The position numbers and the translations under genes are program-made. The notes beneath the pieces are model-generated. The model had not been told where the DNA came from. It saw nothing but the letters and a program-made list of their open reading frames with translations, and made no database searches. From the NCBI RefSeq assembly GCF_020532645.1, contig NZ_JAJAUZ010000003.1:186001-250000 (forward strand): DNA of 64,000 bases. Reading direction: 5' to 3'. This stretch comes from Streptomyces bambusae (lineage in GTDB: Bacteria; Actinomycetota; Actinomycetes; Streptomycetales; Streptomycetaceae). Shown piece by piece: positions 42,101-50,149 of the stretch (position 1 is the stretch's first letter; each line of letters opens with the position of its first letter).

Positions 42101-42227
42101 CATCCTGAACGTCGCCATCGGCGGCAACCTGCCCCGCGCCGACGGCATGGCGCCGGGACCTGCCACCGAACCGGGGCACCCGCTGCGGGTCGACCACGTG
42201 ACGGTGTCCGTACGGGGCAAGCGCTAG
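39198..42227 (+). CDS. Acyltransferase-3/SGNH/GH16 triple fusion, 1009 aa
   Basis: One uninterrupted frame. Residues about 44-395: acyltransferase-3 membrane domain (FRPDIEGLRAAAVLAVLAFH with the catalytic-type His, GVDVFFVISGYLI, LLHFWSLAVEEQFYLFW, LSYNLYLWHWP), about ten helices. Residues about 490-715: SGNH domain fused as in OafA-type O-acetylases, with GDSH at 516-519 and DDAH at 699-702. Residues about 740-1009: a GH16 beta-glucanase-like domain with catalytic GELDVMES (E873, D875, E878) and a WxxDGRxxH-type strand. The first two domains acylate extracellular glycans; adding a GH16 enzyme is not usual. ATG 39198 has GAAAGG 8 nt upstream. It follows a GT2 synthase, so it likely acetylates and trims that polymer outside the cell. 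Confidence 0.9.
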   Translation: MASPVAPGARGPASAPPDTSAPPVPAGPTSAAAESGPSPHRSAFRPDIEGLRAAAVLAVLAFHAELPGFTGGFVGVDVFFVISGYLITGLLVREAITTGRIRLGDFFSRRARRLLPSAAVVLAVVAAAGAWLTVPLQRTDLERDVLAAAVSAANWRFVAQQTDYLAAGHAQSPLLHFWSLAVEEQFYLFWGPLLALLVLVFGTARAARRGRAVRLLVAPAAALLVAASFVLSLHWTDSSASLAYLGTPSRVWQFGIGALLALLPWHLMRGPRPLRLLCGWAGAAAIAWCVTTYDSGTPYPGWAALVPTLGAAAVILAAIPGRGERYTEEPFGVGRILARRAPRALGRLSYNLYLWHWPVLVLAGARLGGSLGWPAKTALTLAAVLPAYATMRWVERPLRRSRTVSVHPRRGLAVGVSAIVFPVVLALVVGSTTVRLLGPADPVDPAGLPPGAAAGPALLARTPGVPVADGPVVPGPAQARKDFPPDAGCQVAPAVTRSPECLFGATDSPDRIVLLGDSHAGQWFSPMLALAARRGWALQELVKQGCPLPQVAVHNPQLGRGYRECDTWRADTLERLRRQPRPKLIVIGSLNRYTADPQRLLAGWEKTLAPLRALGAPIVYIEDTPVPGTDIPACVSGSPDSPADCAFSRTDSRQPDPLARRIAAGALPGVRSISVNPVLCPGTGPTCPAVVDRILLYRDDAHLTNAAAVVLTPRLERLLTESGALPPTGGATTRPGPDGWTRLLRDDFDGPAGSPPSPANWIHDTGTCYPGCPAPQWGTGEIETMTDSTDNVRLDGKGVLEIVPTRTGGRWSSGRIETRRADFAAPPGGVLRIEASLALPDVTGAKAAGYWPAFWTLGAPLRDGYTGWPAIGELDVMESVNGRDTVFATMHCGTPDGGPCREPAGLSSGPRPCPDCRTSFHTYAVEVDRTPGAEEVRWYLDGRVHHRVRAGQMPAETWRQAVDHGLFLILNVAIGGNLPRADGMAPGPATEPGHPLRVDHVTVSVRGKR

Positions 42228-42241
42228 CAGTCCGTCATGCG

Positions 42242-42275
42242 GCGGCCGGGGCCCTCCGAGCGGGGCTCCGGCCGC
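42242..42275. terminator. GC-rich hairpin, convergent genes
   Basis: GCGGCCGGGGCCC pairs with GGGGCTCCGGCCGC (one G-T) between the fusion gene (ends 42227) and the convergent GNAT gene (ends 42282). Confidence 0.55.
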
Positions 42276-42281
42276 TCCGCG

Positions 42282-42839
42282 CTACCGCTTCCGGTGCGCC
42301 CGCCACTCCGGCGCCAGCACCGCCCACACCTGGGAGTCGTACCGGACCCCGTCGTACGGCCAGGTCTCGCGGTGTACGCCCTCCAGCGTCATGCCGAGCC
42401 GGGCGGCCACGGCGGCGCTGCGCCCGTTGTCGGCGCGGCAGTGCCACTCGGCGCGGTGCAGACCGCGTTCGGCGAGCGCCCAGTCCACCAGGAGCGTGCA
42501 GGAATCGGTGACCCAGCCGTGGCCCTCCGCGGCCGGCTCCAGCCAGCAGCCGACCTCGCAGGAGCCGCCGGCCGCGTCGAAGGCGGTGAACATGACACCG
42601 CCCACGAGCAGCCCGTCCGCATCCCGGATGCCGAACAGCCGGGCGCCGTCCGCGGCCTGCCGCTCCGCGTACCGCAGCAGCGTGCCCCGGGCGCCGACCA
42701 CCCCCTCGGTGACGAAGGAGGCCCCCACCCACGGCCGGATGTGCTCGCGCGCCCGGTCCAGGTGGGCGGCGAACTCCTCCGCGTGGTGGAGCTCCAACGG
42801 GCTGAGACGGGCGCCGTCCCGCAACGGGAGGGAGAACAT
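42282..42839 (-). CDS. GNAT N-acetyltransferase, 185 aa
   Basis: RimJ/RimL-type acetyltransferase: LSPLELHHAEEFAAHLDRAREHIRPWVG at the start, GGVMFTAFDAAGGSCEVGCWLEPAAEGHGWVTDSC with the acetyl-CoA loop, RAEWHCRADNGRSAAVAARLGMTLEGV. Start ATG 42839 (GGGAGGGAG upstream); an upstream in-frame ATG at 42893 would run into the TetR operator region. Divergent from the TetR gene. Confidence 0.86.
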   Translation of the reverse strand: MFSLPLRDGARLSPLELHHAEEFAAHLDRAREHIRPWVGASFVTEGVVGARGTLLRYAERQAADGARLFGIRDADGLLVGGVMFTAFDAAGGSCEVGCWLEPAAEGHGWVTDSCTLLVDWALAERGLHRAEWHCRADNGRSAAVAARLGMTLEGVHRETWPYDGVRYDSQVWAVLAPEWRAHRKR

Positions 42840-42856
42840 GCGGACCCCATTCACAC

Positions 42857-42866
42857 AACAACTGTT
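42857..42866. promoter_or_regulatory. AT-rich divergent promoter with short dyad
   Basis: AACA-AC-TGTT dyad in a low-GC 45-bp gap between the GNAT and TetR genes; likely TetR operator or -35/-10 region. Confidence 0.35.
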
Positions 42867-42886
42867 ATGACTATTACGGTAGCAGC

Positions 42887-43474
42887 ATGGCACGCACCAA
42901 GGGAGACCACGAAGCCCGCCGCCGGGACGTCTCGGAGGCCGTCTGGCGCGTGCTCTCGGCCCACGGGTTCGGCGGCCTGACCATGCGCGCCGTCGCCGCC
43001 GAGCTGGGCGCCACGACCGGCCTGCTCACCCACTACTTCGCCACCAAGCGCGACCTCGTCGCGTACGCCCTCGACCTGCTCGACCGGCGCACCGCCGAAG
43101 GCCGCCGGCCGTACGAGGGCGAGGGCCTGGCCGCGCTGCGGGCCGCCCTGCGCGACGCCCTCCCGCTGACCGCCGAGGCCACCACGAGCAACCGGATCTG
43201 GGTCTCCTCCTGGGACACGGCCCTCGCCGACCCGGCCCTCGGCGCCGACCACGCCGCCCGCTACGCCACGGGCCGCGACCGCCTCACCACCCTCGTCGCC
43301 GCCGCCCAGCTGCACGGCGACCTCCCACCCGGTGACCCCGCCGACATCGCCACCGCCGCCCAGTCCTTCACCCTGGGCCTCACCATCCAAGCCCTCCTCG
43401 CCCCCACGGCCTTCCCCCCGTCCCGCCAGACCCGGCTCCTGGACGACTACGTGGCCTCCCTGACGACGGGCTGA
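42887..43474 (+). CDS. TetR-family repressor, 195 aa
   Basis: HTH at residues 8-55: EARRRDVSEAVWRVLSAHGFGGLTMRAVAAELGATTGLLTHYFATKRDLVAYAL, complete and typical. C-terminal helices resemble the TetR_C_6 (BetI-like) group. ATG 42887. It faces the GNAT gene across 47 bp and probably represses it. Confidence 0.9.
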   Translation: MARTKGDHEARRRDVSEAVWRVLSAHGFGGLTMRAVAAELGATTGLLTHYFATKRDLVAYALDLLDRRTAEGRRPYEGEGLAALRAALRDALPLTAEATTSNRIWVSSWDTALADPALGADHAARYATGRDRLTTLVAAAQLHGDLPPGDPADIATAAQSFTLGLTIQALLAPTAFPPSRQTRLLDDYVASLTTG

Positions 43475-43481
43475 CTGCCGG

Positions 43482-44045
43482 TCAGTGGCCAGGGCGTGTG
43501 AGCCGCTCCGTCAAAGCCCGGGGGAGTGGGTACGGGCGTTCTCTGGGGAGGAGGCGGTGGGCGGGGCGGCCGGACTGGAGGAGGGCTGCGGCCTTGCGGG
43601 TCTGGGGGGTGAGGTCGGTGAGGGAGACGATCCAGTCGTCGGTGAAGGTGCGGATCAGGGTGCGGCCGATGCCGACCTGGATGCTGTAGTGGTTGAGGGC
43701 CGCGCCGCGCGGGGAGCGCTCCGGGTCCCACTGGACGTGTACGGGCGCGGCGGCGACGGCCGCCGGGTCGGAGGTGGTCAGCACCGCCCGGCCCAGCGCC
43801 TCCTCCCAGCCCGCGCGGGTGATGCGTACGGCAAGGATCCGCTGCTGGCCCGGCTTGCGAGCCCAATTGCTGCGGTGCATCAGCCAGTTGAACGACGGCT
43901 TGATCCACGTCATCCGGTGGAACGAGAACGGCGCCACGAACCGCCCCGCCCGCAGCGCCGCATCGGCGATCGCGGGCGGGTACGCCTGGTAGACCACGAT
44001 CGTGTGGGCATCGAAGTCGGCACGGATCTCGTACGGGGGCGTCAT
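43482..44045 (-). CDS. DUF4291 protein, 187 aa
   Basis: Matches the DUF4291 family: [25 protein letters not shown], then [49 protein letters not shown] and [13 protein letters not shown]. Size is typical and it appears intact. Function of the family is unknown; it is distantly like RNA-ligase-fold or nucleotide-binding proteins in some classifications. ATG 44045. Convergent with the TetR gene (7 bp apart). Confidence 0.88.
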   Translation of the reverse strand: MTPPYEIRADFDAHTIVVYQAYPPAIADAALRAGRFVAPFSFHRMTWIKPSFNWLMHRSNWARKPGQQRILAVRITRAGWEEALGRAVLTTSDPAAVAAAPVHVQWDPERSPRGAALNHYSIQVGIGRTLIRTFTDDWIVSLTDLTPQTRKAAALLQSGRPAHRLLPRERPYPLPRALTERLTRPGH

Positions 44046-44163
44046 GCGGCGACCCTCGCATCCGTCCCGGCGCCGGTGCGAACCGTTTTCCGTGCCGGCC
44101 CGCCCCCGCCGGCTCGCCGGAGGCGACGGGTGGGCCCGGATTGCCCGGCCCGAGCCGTCCCTC

Positions 44164-46260
44164 TCAGCCCCGTGCCGCGGCCTCCGCAGGGCGCACGGCT
44201 TCCAGGCGCCCTCCCGTGAGAAGGTAGACGGTGCCGCCGTGGACGTCGAAGCCGGGGCGCGAGAGCTGCGGCCCCCGGTCGCCTGCCGGTCTCGGCGCGG
44301 ACTTCCACAGGAGCGCGCCGTCGCCCGCCGCGAAACAGTGGACGCTGCCGTCCGGGTTCGGGACGTACACGCGTCCGCCCGCCACGTGCAGCGACCCGCC
44401 CAGCGCAGGGTCCCAGACGCTGGTGGCCTGGGTCCGGGCCACCCAGCGCCGCCTGCCGGTAGGGCCGTCGGCCGCGATCACGGTGCCGTCCGGGTCCAGC
44501 CCGAAGAAGTGTCCGCCGGACTCCGTGTAGACCATCGTGTCGGGCAGGGACGTGGAGACCGGCTCCTCGTCCCAGGCGGCGAGGGCGATCGAACCGTCGG
44601 GCCGGCGGAACAGTGCCGTGTCGGCGCCGAAGGCCACGGGGCGCAGGGAGCCGGGTCGGCGGCTCTTCACGACCCGGCCGTTGTCCACGGCGAGTTTGCG
44701 CAGGAGCTGTTCCGCGGCGTCAGGGGCGTCCCCGAGGTGGTGGATGTGGCCGCGGGCGGCGTAGAGGCGGGAGGTGCCCCCGAGAATCGGCAGCTCCCAC
44801 AGACGTTTCCCGGTTTCCGCGTGCCAGGCCGTCAGCCCGGAAATCCCGCCGACGGCCGCGATCACGCCGGACGTCATGACGGCATTGGCGATCATCTCCA
44901 CGGACTCGGGCGGGGTCGACCACACCTGGCGGCCGTCCGCGGCCCGAACAGCGATGATGCGGCCCAGCGCTGCGGGCGAGTCGTCCGACTCGCGGTAGCA
45001 CACCAGCCGCCCGGAGGCCGACAGGCCCAGCAGCTCCAGGGCCCCCCGGGCGTCCCGGCCCCACAGGCGTCGGCCGGTCTTCGTGTCGAAGGCGGCCAAC
45101 TGGCCCGTGGCCGCCGAGGAGGCGCAGATGAGGACGGAGGCCGACGCCCGGCAGGTCTGGACGTGCCGGTCCTGTTCGCCGACCTGCTTGCGCCAGAGCG
45201 ACCAGCCGGCCGGCTGCAGACCGGCGGTACCCTCCGACACCGTCAGCGGCCGCACCGGGTGCCCGCCGCCGCGCGACGCGGAGCCGGCCGTGCGGGCGCC
45301 CGTGTCCCACCAGCCGGCCCGCCAGGATCCGAGGGCACCGGCCCCGGCCAGCGCCGCCGAGCCTGCGAGGAGGAGGCCACGCCGAGTCGGGCGGCTGTGC
45401 GGCGGCTCCGGTGCGACGGCCGCCTCCGCCGCCACCCGCGCCCCCCAGTCCCCCTCCGGCGCACTCCGGAACGCTCCCAGCAGTTCGTCCGGCGTGGGGC
45501 GGTCCACCGGATCCTTCGCCAGGCACCACTGGACGATCTCGCGCACCGTCCCCGACAGCTCGGCCACCGCGGCCGGCTCGTGGACCACGTTGTACGCCGT
45601 CAGGTAGTGCGAGGCGGCGTCGAACGGCCCGTGCCCGGTGGTCGCGTACACGAGCACGGCGCCGAGGGAGAACACGTCCGAGGCCGCCTTGACCCGGTGC
45701 GGAGCGGACAGCTGCTCGGGCGACATGTACGGAGGGGTGCCCAGGATCCGGCCGGTGACGGTCAGGGTCTGCTGATCGGCGGCCCGGGAGATCCCGAAGT
45801 CGATGACGCGCGGCCCCTCCTCGGTGAGCAGGACGTTCTCCGGCTTGAGGTCCCGGTGTACGACGCCCACCCGGTGCATGTCCCGCAGCGCCTCGACCAG
45901 TCCGACGGCCAGCTGCCGCAGCGCGGGACCGGCCAGCGGCCCGTCCTCGCGCACCACCGCCCCCAACGTACGGCCGGGCGTGTACAGCGTGGCCATCCAC
46001 GGCCGCTCGGCATCGGGGTCGGCGTCGACGACCGGCGTGGTGAACGCCCCGGACACCCGGCGTGCGGCGGCCACCTCCTGGCGGAACCGGATCCGGAACT
46101 CCCGGTCGTCGGCGAACTGCTGGTGGACCACCTTCACGGCGACCAGCCGCCCGGACTCGGTTCCCCGGCCGAGGTAGACCGTCCCCATGCCGCCGGCGCC
46201 CAGCCGGTCCAGCAGCCGGTACCCGCCCACCGTCTGCGGGTCGCCCCCGTGCAGCCCCAC
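44164..46260 (-). CDS. Ser/Thr protein kinase with PQQ/beta-propeller sensor
   Basis: PknB-type kinase (about residues 10-275): [10 protein letters not shown]-loop, VAVKVV (K43), HRDLKPEN (135-142), DFGISRA and PPYMSPEQL, all intact. A twin-Arg-led membrane helix ([20 protein letters not shown], about 325-345) separates it from an outside PQQ-like repeat region of about 340 residues ([42 protein letters not shown]). This is the receptor-kinase architecture common in Streptomyces; the ligand is unknown. Start GTG 46260 is likely, GTG 46269 and further upstream possible. Confidence 0.88.
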   Translation of the reverse strand: MGLHGGDPQTVGGYRLLDRLGAGGMGTVYLGRGTESGRLVAVKVVHQQFADDREFRIRFRQEVAAARRVSGAFTTPVVDADPDAERPWMATLYTPGRTLGAVVREDGPLAGPALRQLAVGLVEALRDMHRVGVVHRDLKPENVLLTEEGPRVIDFGISRAADQQTLTVTGRILGTPPYMSPEQLSAPHRVKAASDVFSLGAVLVYATTGHGPFDAASHYLTAYNVVHEPAAVAELSGTVREIVQWCLAKDPVDRPTPDELLGAFRSAPEGDWGARVAAEAAVAPEPPHSRPTRRGLLLAGSAALAGAGALGSWRAGWWDTGARTAGSASRGGGHPVRPLTVSEGTAGLQPAGWSLWRKQVGEQDRHVQTCRASASVLICASSAATGQLAAFDTKTGRRLWGRDARGALELLGLSASGRLVCYRESDDSPAALGRIIAVRAADGRQVWSTPPESVEMIANAVMTSGVIAAVGGISGLTAWHAETGKRLWELPILGGTSRLYAARGHIHHLGDAPDAAEQLLRKLAVDNGRVVKSRRPGSLRPVAFGADTALFRRPDGSIALAAWDEEPVSTSLPDTMVYTESGGHFFGLDPDGTVIAADGPTGRRRWVARTQATSVWDPALGGSLHVAGGRVYVPNPDGSVHCFAAGDGALLWKSAPRPAGDRGPQLSRPGFDVHGGTVYLLTGGRLEAVRPAEAAARG

Positions 46261-46427
46261 CCCACGCACCCCCGTCGTCCCCTGCCGCCCGGCGCGGCCA
46301 CCGCAGGAGGGTAACGCTCCCTCCCGGAGCGGCCGTCGCGGGTCCCGACGCACGGCCGGAAACCATCGGTGGGCGGCACGGCGATATGCGGTGGCGGCCC
46401 CGGCCCGGTCGCTCGTACGGTGTGATC

Positions 46428-46856
46428 ATGTACCGGTACCGTCGGCGCGGCCGCCACGCCGCCAAGCGTCCGGACCCGCGTCCGCAAGCCCTGCCCTCCG
46501 GGGAGTCCGTGCTGGTCGCGGGGGCGGGCGTGGTGCTCGTCGGCTTCTTCTCCGTCAAGCAGAAGGACCACGCCGCGCTCATGACGGCAGCGGAGGCGGA
46601 CCTGGCCTCACGGGGCGTACGGGTCCTCGCCCGGGCGGTGCAGCGGCGGGGGGCGTCGGACGGCGGGGTGCGGAACATGTCCCGGCCGTTCTCCCCCCGC
46701 ACCCTGATCCGCATGGGGAAGGCCCGCGAGGTGGCCGCGGCCCGCGAGGAGGCCGGCGCGGACGCCGTCGTGTTCGTCAACCCGCTGACGGAGCACCAGC
46801 GGGGCGTCCTCTCGGACCTGTTCGGCTGCCCGGCGATCAGCCTCGCACAGCCGTAG
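46428..46856 (+). CDS. Stand-alone HflX N-terminal-domain protein, 142 aa
   Basis: Residues about 25-140 match the N-terminal nucleotide-binding-like domain of the ribosome-splitting GTPase HflX: VLVGFFSVKQKDHAALMTAAEADLASRGVRV, LIRMGKAREVAAAREEAGADAVVFVNPLTEHQRGVLSDLFG. The family GKGKxxE motif is reduced to MGKAREV. The linker and GTPase domain are absent, and the next gene is unrelated. It may be a degenerate paralogue that still binds ribosomes or nucleotides. ATG 46428 with TACGGT 7-12 bp upstream suggests a leaderless mRNA. Confidence 0.8.
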   Translation: MYRYRRRGRHAAKRPDPRPQALPSGESVLVAGAGVVLVGFFSVKQKDHAALMTAAEADLASRGVRVLARAVQRRGASDGGVRNMSRPFSPRTLIRMGKAREVAAAREEAGADAVVFVNPLTEHQRGVLSDLFGCPAISLAQP

Positions 46857-47053
46857 ACCCGCCCCCGCGCCCCACCGGCCACAGCCGGGCCCGTTCACCC
46901 GACACGCCCCCTCCCGGGGACCCCGCATGTCCGCCGACCGGCCCCGCCCGCGCGCGCCGCGGCCACGGAGCACCCGCCCCGCTGCTAGTGCTGTGGCCGG
47001 AACCGGCGCGTCCGCACCGGAACCGCCCCCTCACCGCACCCCGGGAGACACAC

Positions 47054-48244
47054 GTGCCCAGCAGCGCCCCCGTACGCCGCTACCGCGCCGGACTGTCCGC
47101 CGCCGCCCTCGCCGCCGTGCTCGGCGGGCTCCTCGCGCCCGCGCAGGCCGTCGGCGCCGGACCCGGCGGCACGGGCCCGGCGCACGACGAGCGGCTGCAG
47201 AAGCAGCTCGAACAGCTCGTCGACCTGGAAGACGGTCCGCCCGGGGTGATCGCCGTCCTCACCAAGGGCAAGAAGGCCCAGGTGTACACGGCCGGCGTCG
47301 GCGACCTCGCCACCGGCCGCAAGCCGCACGTCGACGACCACATGCGGATCGCCAGCATCGCCAAGGCGTTCAGCGGGGCCGTCGCACTGAAGCTCGTCGA
47401 CAAGAAGCTCCTGTCCCTCGACGACACCATCGGCGAGGTGCTGCCCGAACAGCCCGAAGACTGGCACGGCGTGACGCTGCGGCAGCTTCTCCAGCACACC
47501 AGCGGGCTGCCCGACTACTCGCACTCCGAAGCGTTCCTGGACATCCTCCGGGCCGACCCCCGCCACGTCTTCGACTCCCGGAAGCTGCTGGACTTCGTCG
47601 CCGAGGAGCCCCTGCTCTTCCAGCCGGGCCGCCTGTACGAGTACTCCAACTCCGACAACATCGCCGTCGCCCTGATGGCCGAAGCCGTCACCGGCAAGCG
47701 GTACGAGGACCTCCTCAAGGAACTCGTGTACCGCCCCCTCGGCCTGCGCCGCACCAGCCTGCCCCAGGGCTACCGCCTCCCGCGCCCCTTCCTGCACGGA
47801 TACGACGTGTCCCCGCCCGCCGCGCCCGAGGACATCAGCGAGGCCATCGGCGCCTCCGGCGTCTGGGCCTCCGGCGGCATCGTCTCCACACCGGCCGACC
47901 TCGGCGCCTTCATCCGCGCGTACGGCGGCCCCGCCTTCCTGTCGAAGAAGACCCGCAAGGAGCAGCACGCCTTCCGCCCCGGCGACTCCTCCGAACCGGC
48001 CGGCCCCGGTACGAACGCCGCCGGGCTCGCGCTCTTCCAGTACACGACCCGCTGCGGCGTGCTCTACGGCCACACCGGCAACACCCCCGGCTACACGCAG
48101 CTCGCCGCCGCCACCCCCGACGGCACCCGCTCCCTCACCTTCACCCTCAACACCCAGACCAGCAAGAGCGTCAAGCCGGCCCTGCTGGCCCGACTCCGCA
48201 CCGTCCAGGAGAACTTCGCCTGCGCTCTCCTCAAAGACCACTGA
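47054..48244 (+). CDS. Secreted serine hydrolase (beta-lactamase/DD-peptidase fold)
   Basis: Signal peptide VRRYRAGLSAAALAAVLGGLLAPAQAVG. The catalytic set is SIAK (SxxK; MRIASIAKAFSG), YSN (YEYSNSDNIAVAL) and GHTGNTPG in place of KTG, as in class C/D-Ala-D-Ala carboxypeptidase-like enzymes (beta-lactamase PF00144). HTSGLPDYS is a further family mark. It likely acts on cell-wall peptides or esters outside. Start GTG 47054 behind GGGAGACACAC. Monocistronic. Confidence 0.9.
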   Translation: MPSSAPVRRYRAGLSAAALAAVLGGLLAPAQAVGAGPGGTGPAHDERLQKQLEQLVDLEDGPPGVIAVLTKGKKAQVYTAGVGDLATGRKPHVDDHMRIASIAKAFSGAVALKLVDKKLLSLDDTIGEVLPEQPEDWHGVTLRQLLQHTSGLPDYSHSEAFLDILRADPRHVFDSRKLLDFVAEEPLLFQPGRLYEYSNSDNIAVALMAEAVTGKRYEDLLKELVYRPLGLRRTSLPQGYRLPRPFLHGYDVSPPAAPEDISEAIGASGVWASGGIVSTPADLGAFIRAYGGPAFLSKKTRKEQHAFRPGDSSEPAGPGTNAAGLALFQYTTRCGVLYGHTGNTPGYTQLAAATPDGTRSLTFTLNTQTSKSVKPALLARLRTVQENFACALLKDH

Positions 48245-48266
48245 ACCGAGATGAAGTGACCGTACG

Positions 48267-49292
48267 TCAGGTCCGGCCCTCGCGGAGTTCCAGCACGTAG
48301 GACGCCGTGAGGGCCACGGTCCGGTCGGCATCCCGGGACAGGGCGGCGAGCGCACCGTACGCGGCGCCGCCCGGGATGTCCGCGAGGGCCTGGACCAGCC
48401 GCAGCCGGGCCGACGGGGCGACCGCATCGTGGCCCAGGCGGGCGACGAGCCCGCCGACGATGCGGTCCGCCTCCCCGGGCCCGCCCGCCAGCCCGGCCAG
48501 CGCATCCGCCGCATCGACGTCGTTCACCGCCTCGACGACCATGTCGATGAGCACCGGTACGGCATCCCGCACGCCCCGTGCGCCCAGCGCCAGCGCCGCC
48601 CGGCGGCGGACCACGACGTCGGCGTCGTCCAGCACGTCCCGCAGCAGGCCGGTCGCCTCCGGGCCCGGCAACTCGGCCACGGCCAGCACCGCCCGCCGGC
48701 GCACCTCGGCCTCCGCCGCCCCCAGGCCGTCCGCGAGCGGACCGAGCGCGGCAGCGCCCGACTGGGCCAGCGCCCAGTGGAGCGCCCCGGCCACGCTCGG
48801 ATCGGACTCGCCCAACGCCGCCTCGACCAGCGCCTCCACCGGCATGCCGCCGCCCTCGCCGCCGCCCCGGCCCGTCCCCGCCGACAGTGCCGCCAGCTGC
48901 CGGCGCTCGGCGCTCTCCGACCCCAGCGCGTGCAGCAGCGCCACCGTGCCCAGGACGTCGTCCCAGTCACCCGGCTCCGCCGCGTCGATCCGCTGCAGCC
49001 GCGTGAGCAACTCCATCTCGGCGGCGACACGTTCCCGCGTCTCCCGCACCAGCTCCTCGATCAGCGCGGCCGGCGCGAAGCCCGGGTCGTCCAGCGCCCG
49101 CCCCACGTCCCGCAGCGACAACCCCAGCGACCGCAGGCTCTCGATGTGGAAGATGCGCCGGATGTCCTCACCGGAGTACTCCCGGTAGCCCGACCCGCTG
49201 CGCCCCGTCGGCTCCAGCAGGCCCAGCGACTCGTAGTGCCGGAGCATCCGGGCGCTCACCCCGGACCGCCGCGCCACCTCGCCGATCAGCAC
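48267..49292 (-). CDS. MerR regulator fused to HEAT repeats, 341 aa
   Basis: N-terminal MerR DNA-binding domain: MLIGEVARRSGVSARMLRHYESLGLLEPTGRSGSGYREYSGEDIRRI, intact through residue 70, then the dimer coil. From about 140 to the end are HEAT-like repeats (PSVAGALHWALAQSG, AEVRRRAVLAVAELPGPEATGLL, DVVVRRRAALALGARGVRDAVPVL). HEAT repeats replace a small effector domain, suggesting a protein partner. It begins 7 bp after the stop of a separate HEAT protein, likely that partner. Confidence 0.88.
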   Translation of the reverse strand: MLIGEVARRSGVSARMLRHYESLGLLEPTGRSGSGYREYSGEDIRRIFHIESLRSLGLSLRDVGRALDDPGFAPAALIEELVRETRERVAAEMELLTRLQRIDAAEPGDWDDVLGTVALLHALGSESAERRQLAALSAGTGRGGGEGGGMPVEALVEAALGESDPSVAGALHWALAQSGAAALGPLADGLGAAEAEVRRRAVLAVAELPGPEATGLLRDVLDDADVVVRRRAALALGARGVRDAVPVLIDMVVEAVNDVDAADALAGLAGGPGEADRIVGGLVARLGHDAVAPSARLRLVQALADIPGGAAYGALAALSRDADRTVALTASYVLELREGRT

Positions 49293-49298
49293 CGTCCG

Positions 49299-49964
49299 TC
49301 ACTCCTCCCGGGGGCCCAGCGCCACGATCCGCTTCGCCTCCTCGATCGCGAACCCGAACCCGATGTCCGGGTCGTCCATCATCCGTTCCGTGGCGATCGC
49401 ATGCGCACGCACCTCGGGTGACGGATCCACCGCGGCGGACCCCAGCAGCGGCGCGACCGCCGCCTCGCCGAGCGCCACCAGCGCCCGGCTCAGACTCAGC
49501 CGGGTCTCGTACCCGCCGTGCCCGAGCCGGGTCGCCAGCACCCGGGCCAGCTCCGCCTCGCCGCCCTCGGGCACGAGGGCGACCGCCGCCCGCCAGGCGG
49601 TCCGCGCCACCTCCTCGTCGGCATCGAGCAGCAGCTCCCGGGTGATCGCCGGCCAGGCCCGCCGGTCCCCGACCTTCGACAGCGTGTGCAGCGCCTGGCT
49701 GCGGGCTTGCGCCCGTTCCGACCCGAGCGCGGCCACCAGCAGCGGAACGGTCTCGTCGGGGGAGTGCCGGGTCAGTGCCCACGTCAGCATCTCCCGCACC
49801 TGGAAATCGGCCTCCACCGCGCACCGCTCCACCAGCGTGCCGACCCATCCCGGATCCGGCGCCGACCCGATCTCCAGTGCCGCCCGCAGCCGCACCGACG
49901 CCGCACCGCTCTCCAGTCCGCGCAGCACCCGCTCCGCCGACGTCCCACCCGTCTGCATGGTCAT
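49299..49964 (-). CDS. HEAT-repeat protein, 221 aa
   Basis: Almost entirely HEAT/PBS-lyase-type helical pairs: AASVRLRAALEIGSAPDPGWVGTLVERC, AQARSQALHTLSKVGDRRAWPAITREL, DEEVARTAWRAAVALVP, ETRLSLSRALVALGEAAVAPLL. No catalytic domain. ATG 49964 is set by GGGAGG 8 nt upstream. First gene of a two-gene operon with the MerR-HEAT regulator; the two probably bind each other. A MerR-type promoter dyad lies upstream. Confidence 0.85.
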   Translation of the reverse strand: MTMQTGGTSAERVLRGLESGAASVRLRAALEIGSAPDPGWVGTLVERCAVEADFQVREMLTWALTRHSPDETVPLLVAALGSERAQARSQALHTLSKVGDRRAWPAITRELLLDADEEVARTAWRAAVALVPEGGEAELARVLATRLGHGGYETRLSLSRALVALGEAAVAPLLGSAAVDPSPEVRAHAIATERMMDDPDIGFGFAIEEAKRIVALGPREE

Positions 49965-49994
49965 CCCGACCACCTCCCTGCCGGCAGTGAAGGG

Positions 49995-50011
49995 CTTGTC
50001 ACTGTGTCAAG
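49995..50011 (-). promoter_or_regulatory. MerR-type promoter dyad
   Basis: CTTGACACAGTGACAAG on the minus strand pairs at 7 of 8 positions. It lies between a TTGACC -35 and a TTCACT -10 with a 19-bp spacer, the over-long spacing that MerR activators correct. Confidence 0.65.
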
Positions 50012-50149
50012 GTCAAGCGGAACGAGAGCAACCGCGGGCGGGGTGGGGAAGCCGAGGGGATCGGTCGAAAGCGGAACGAAGCGTACCTGTGGCGTGATCA
50101 AGCCACCGATCCGTCACCTGAACGGCTCAGCAGGACCTAGAGTGTGCGC

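Noticed and set aside
38678..42511. A 1277-codon plus-strand frame overlapping the GT2 and AT3 genes
   Set aside because: Arg/Pro/Ala-rich shadow in another phase of the real genes; no recognisable domain.
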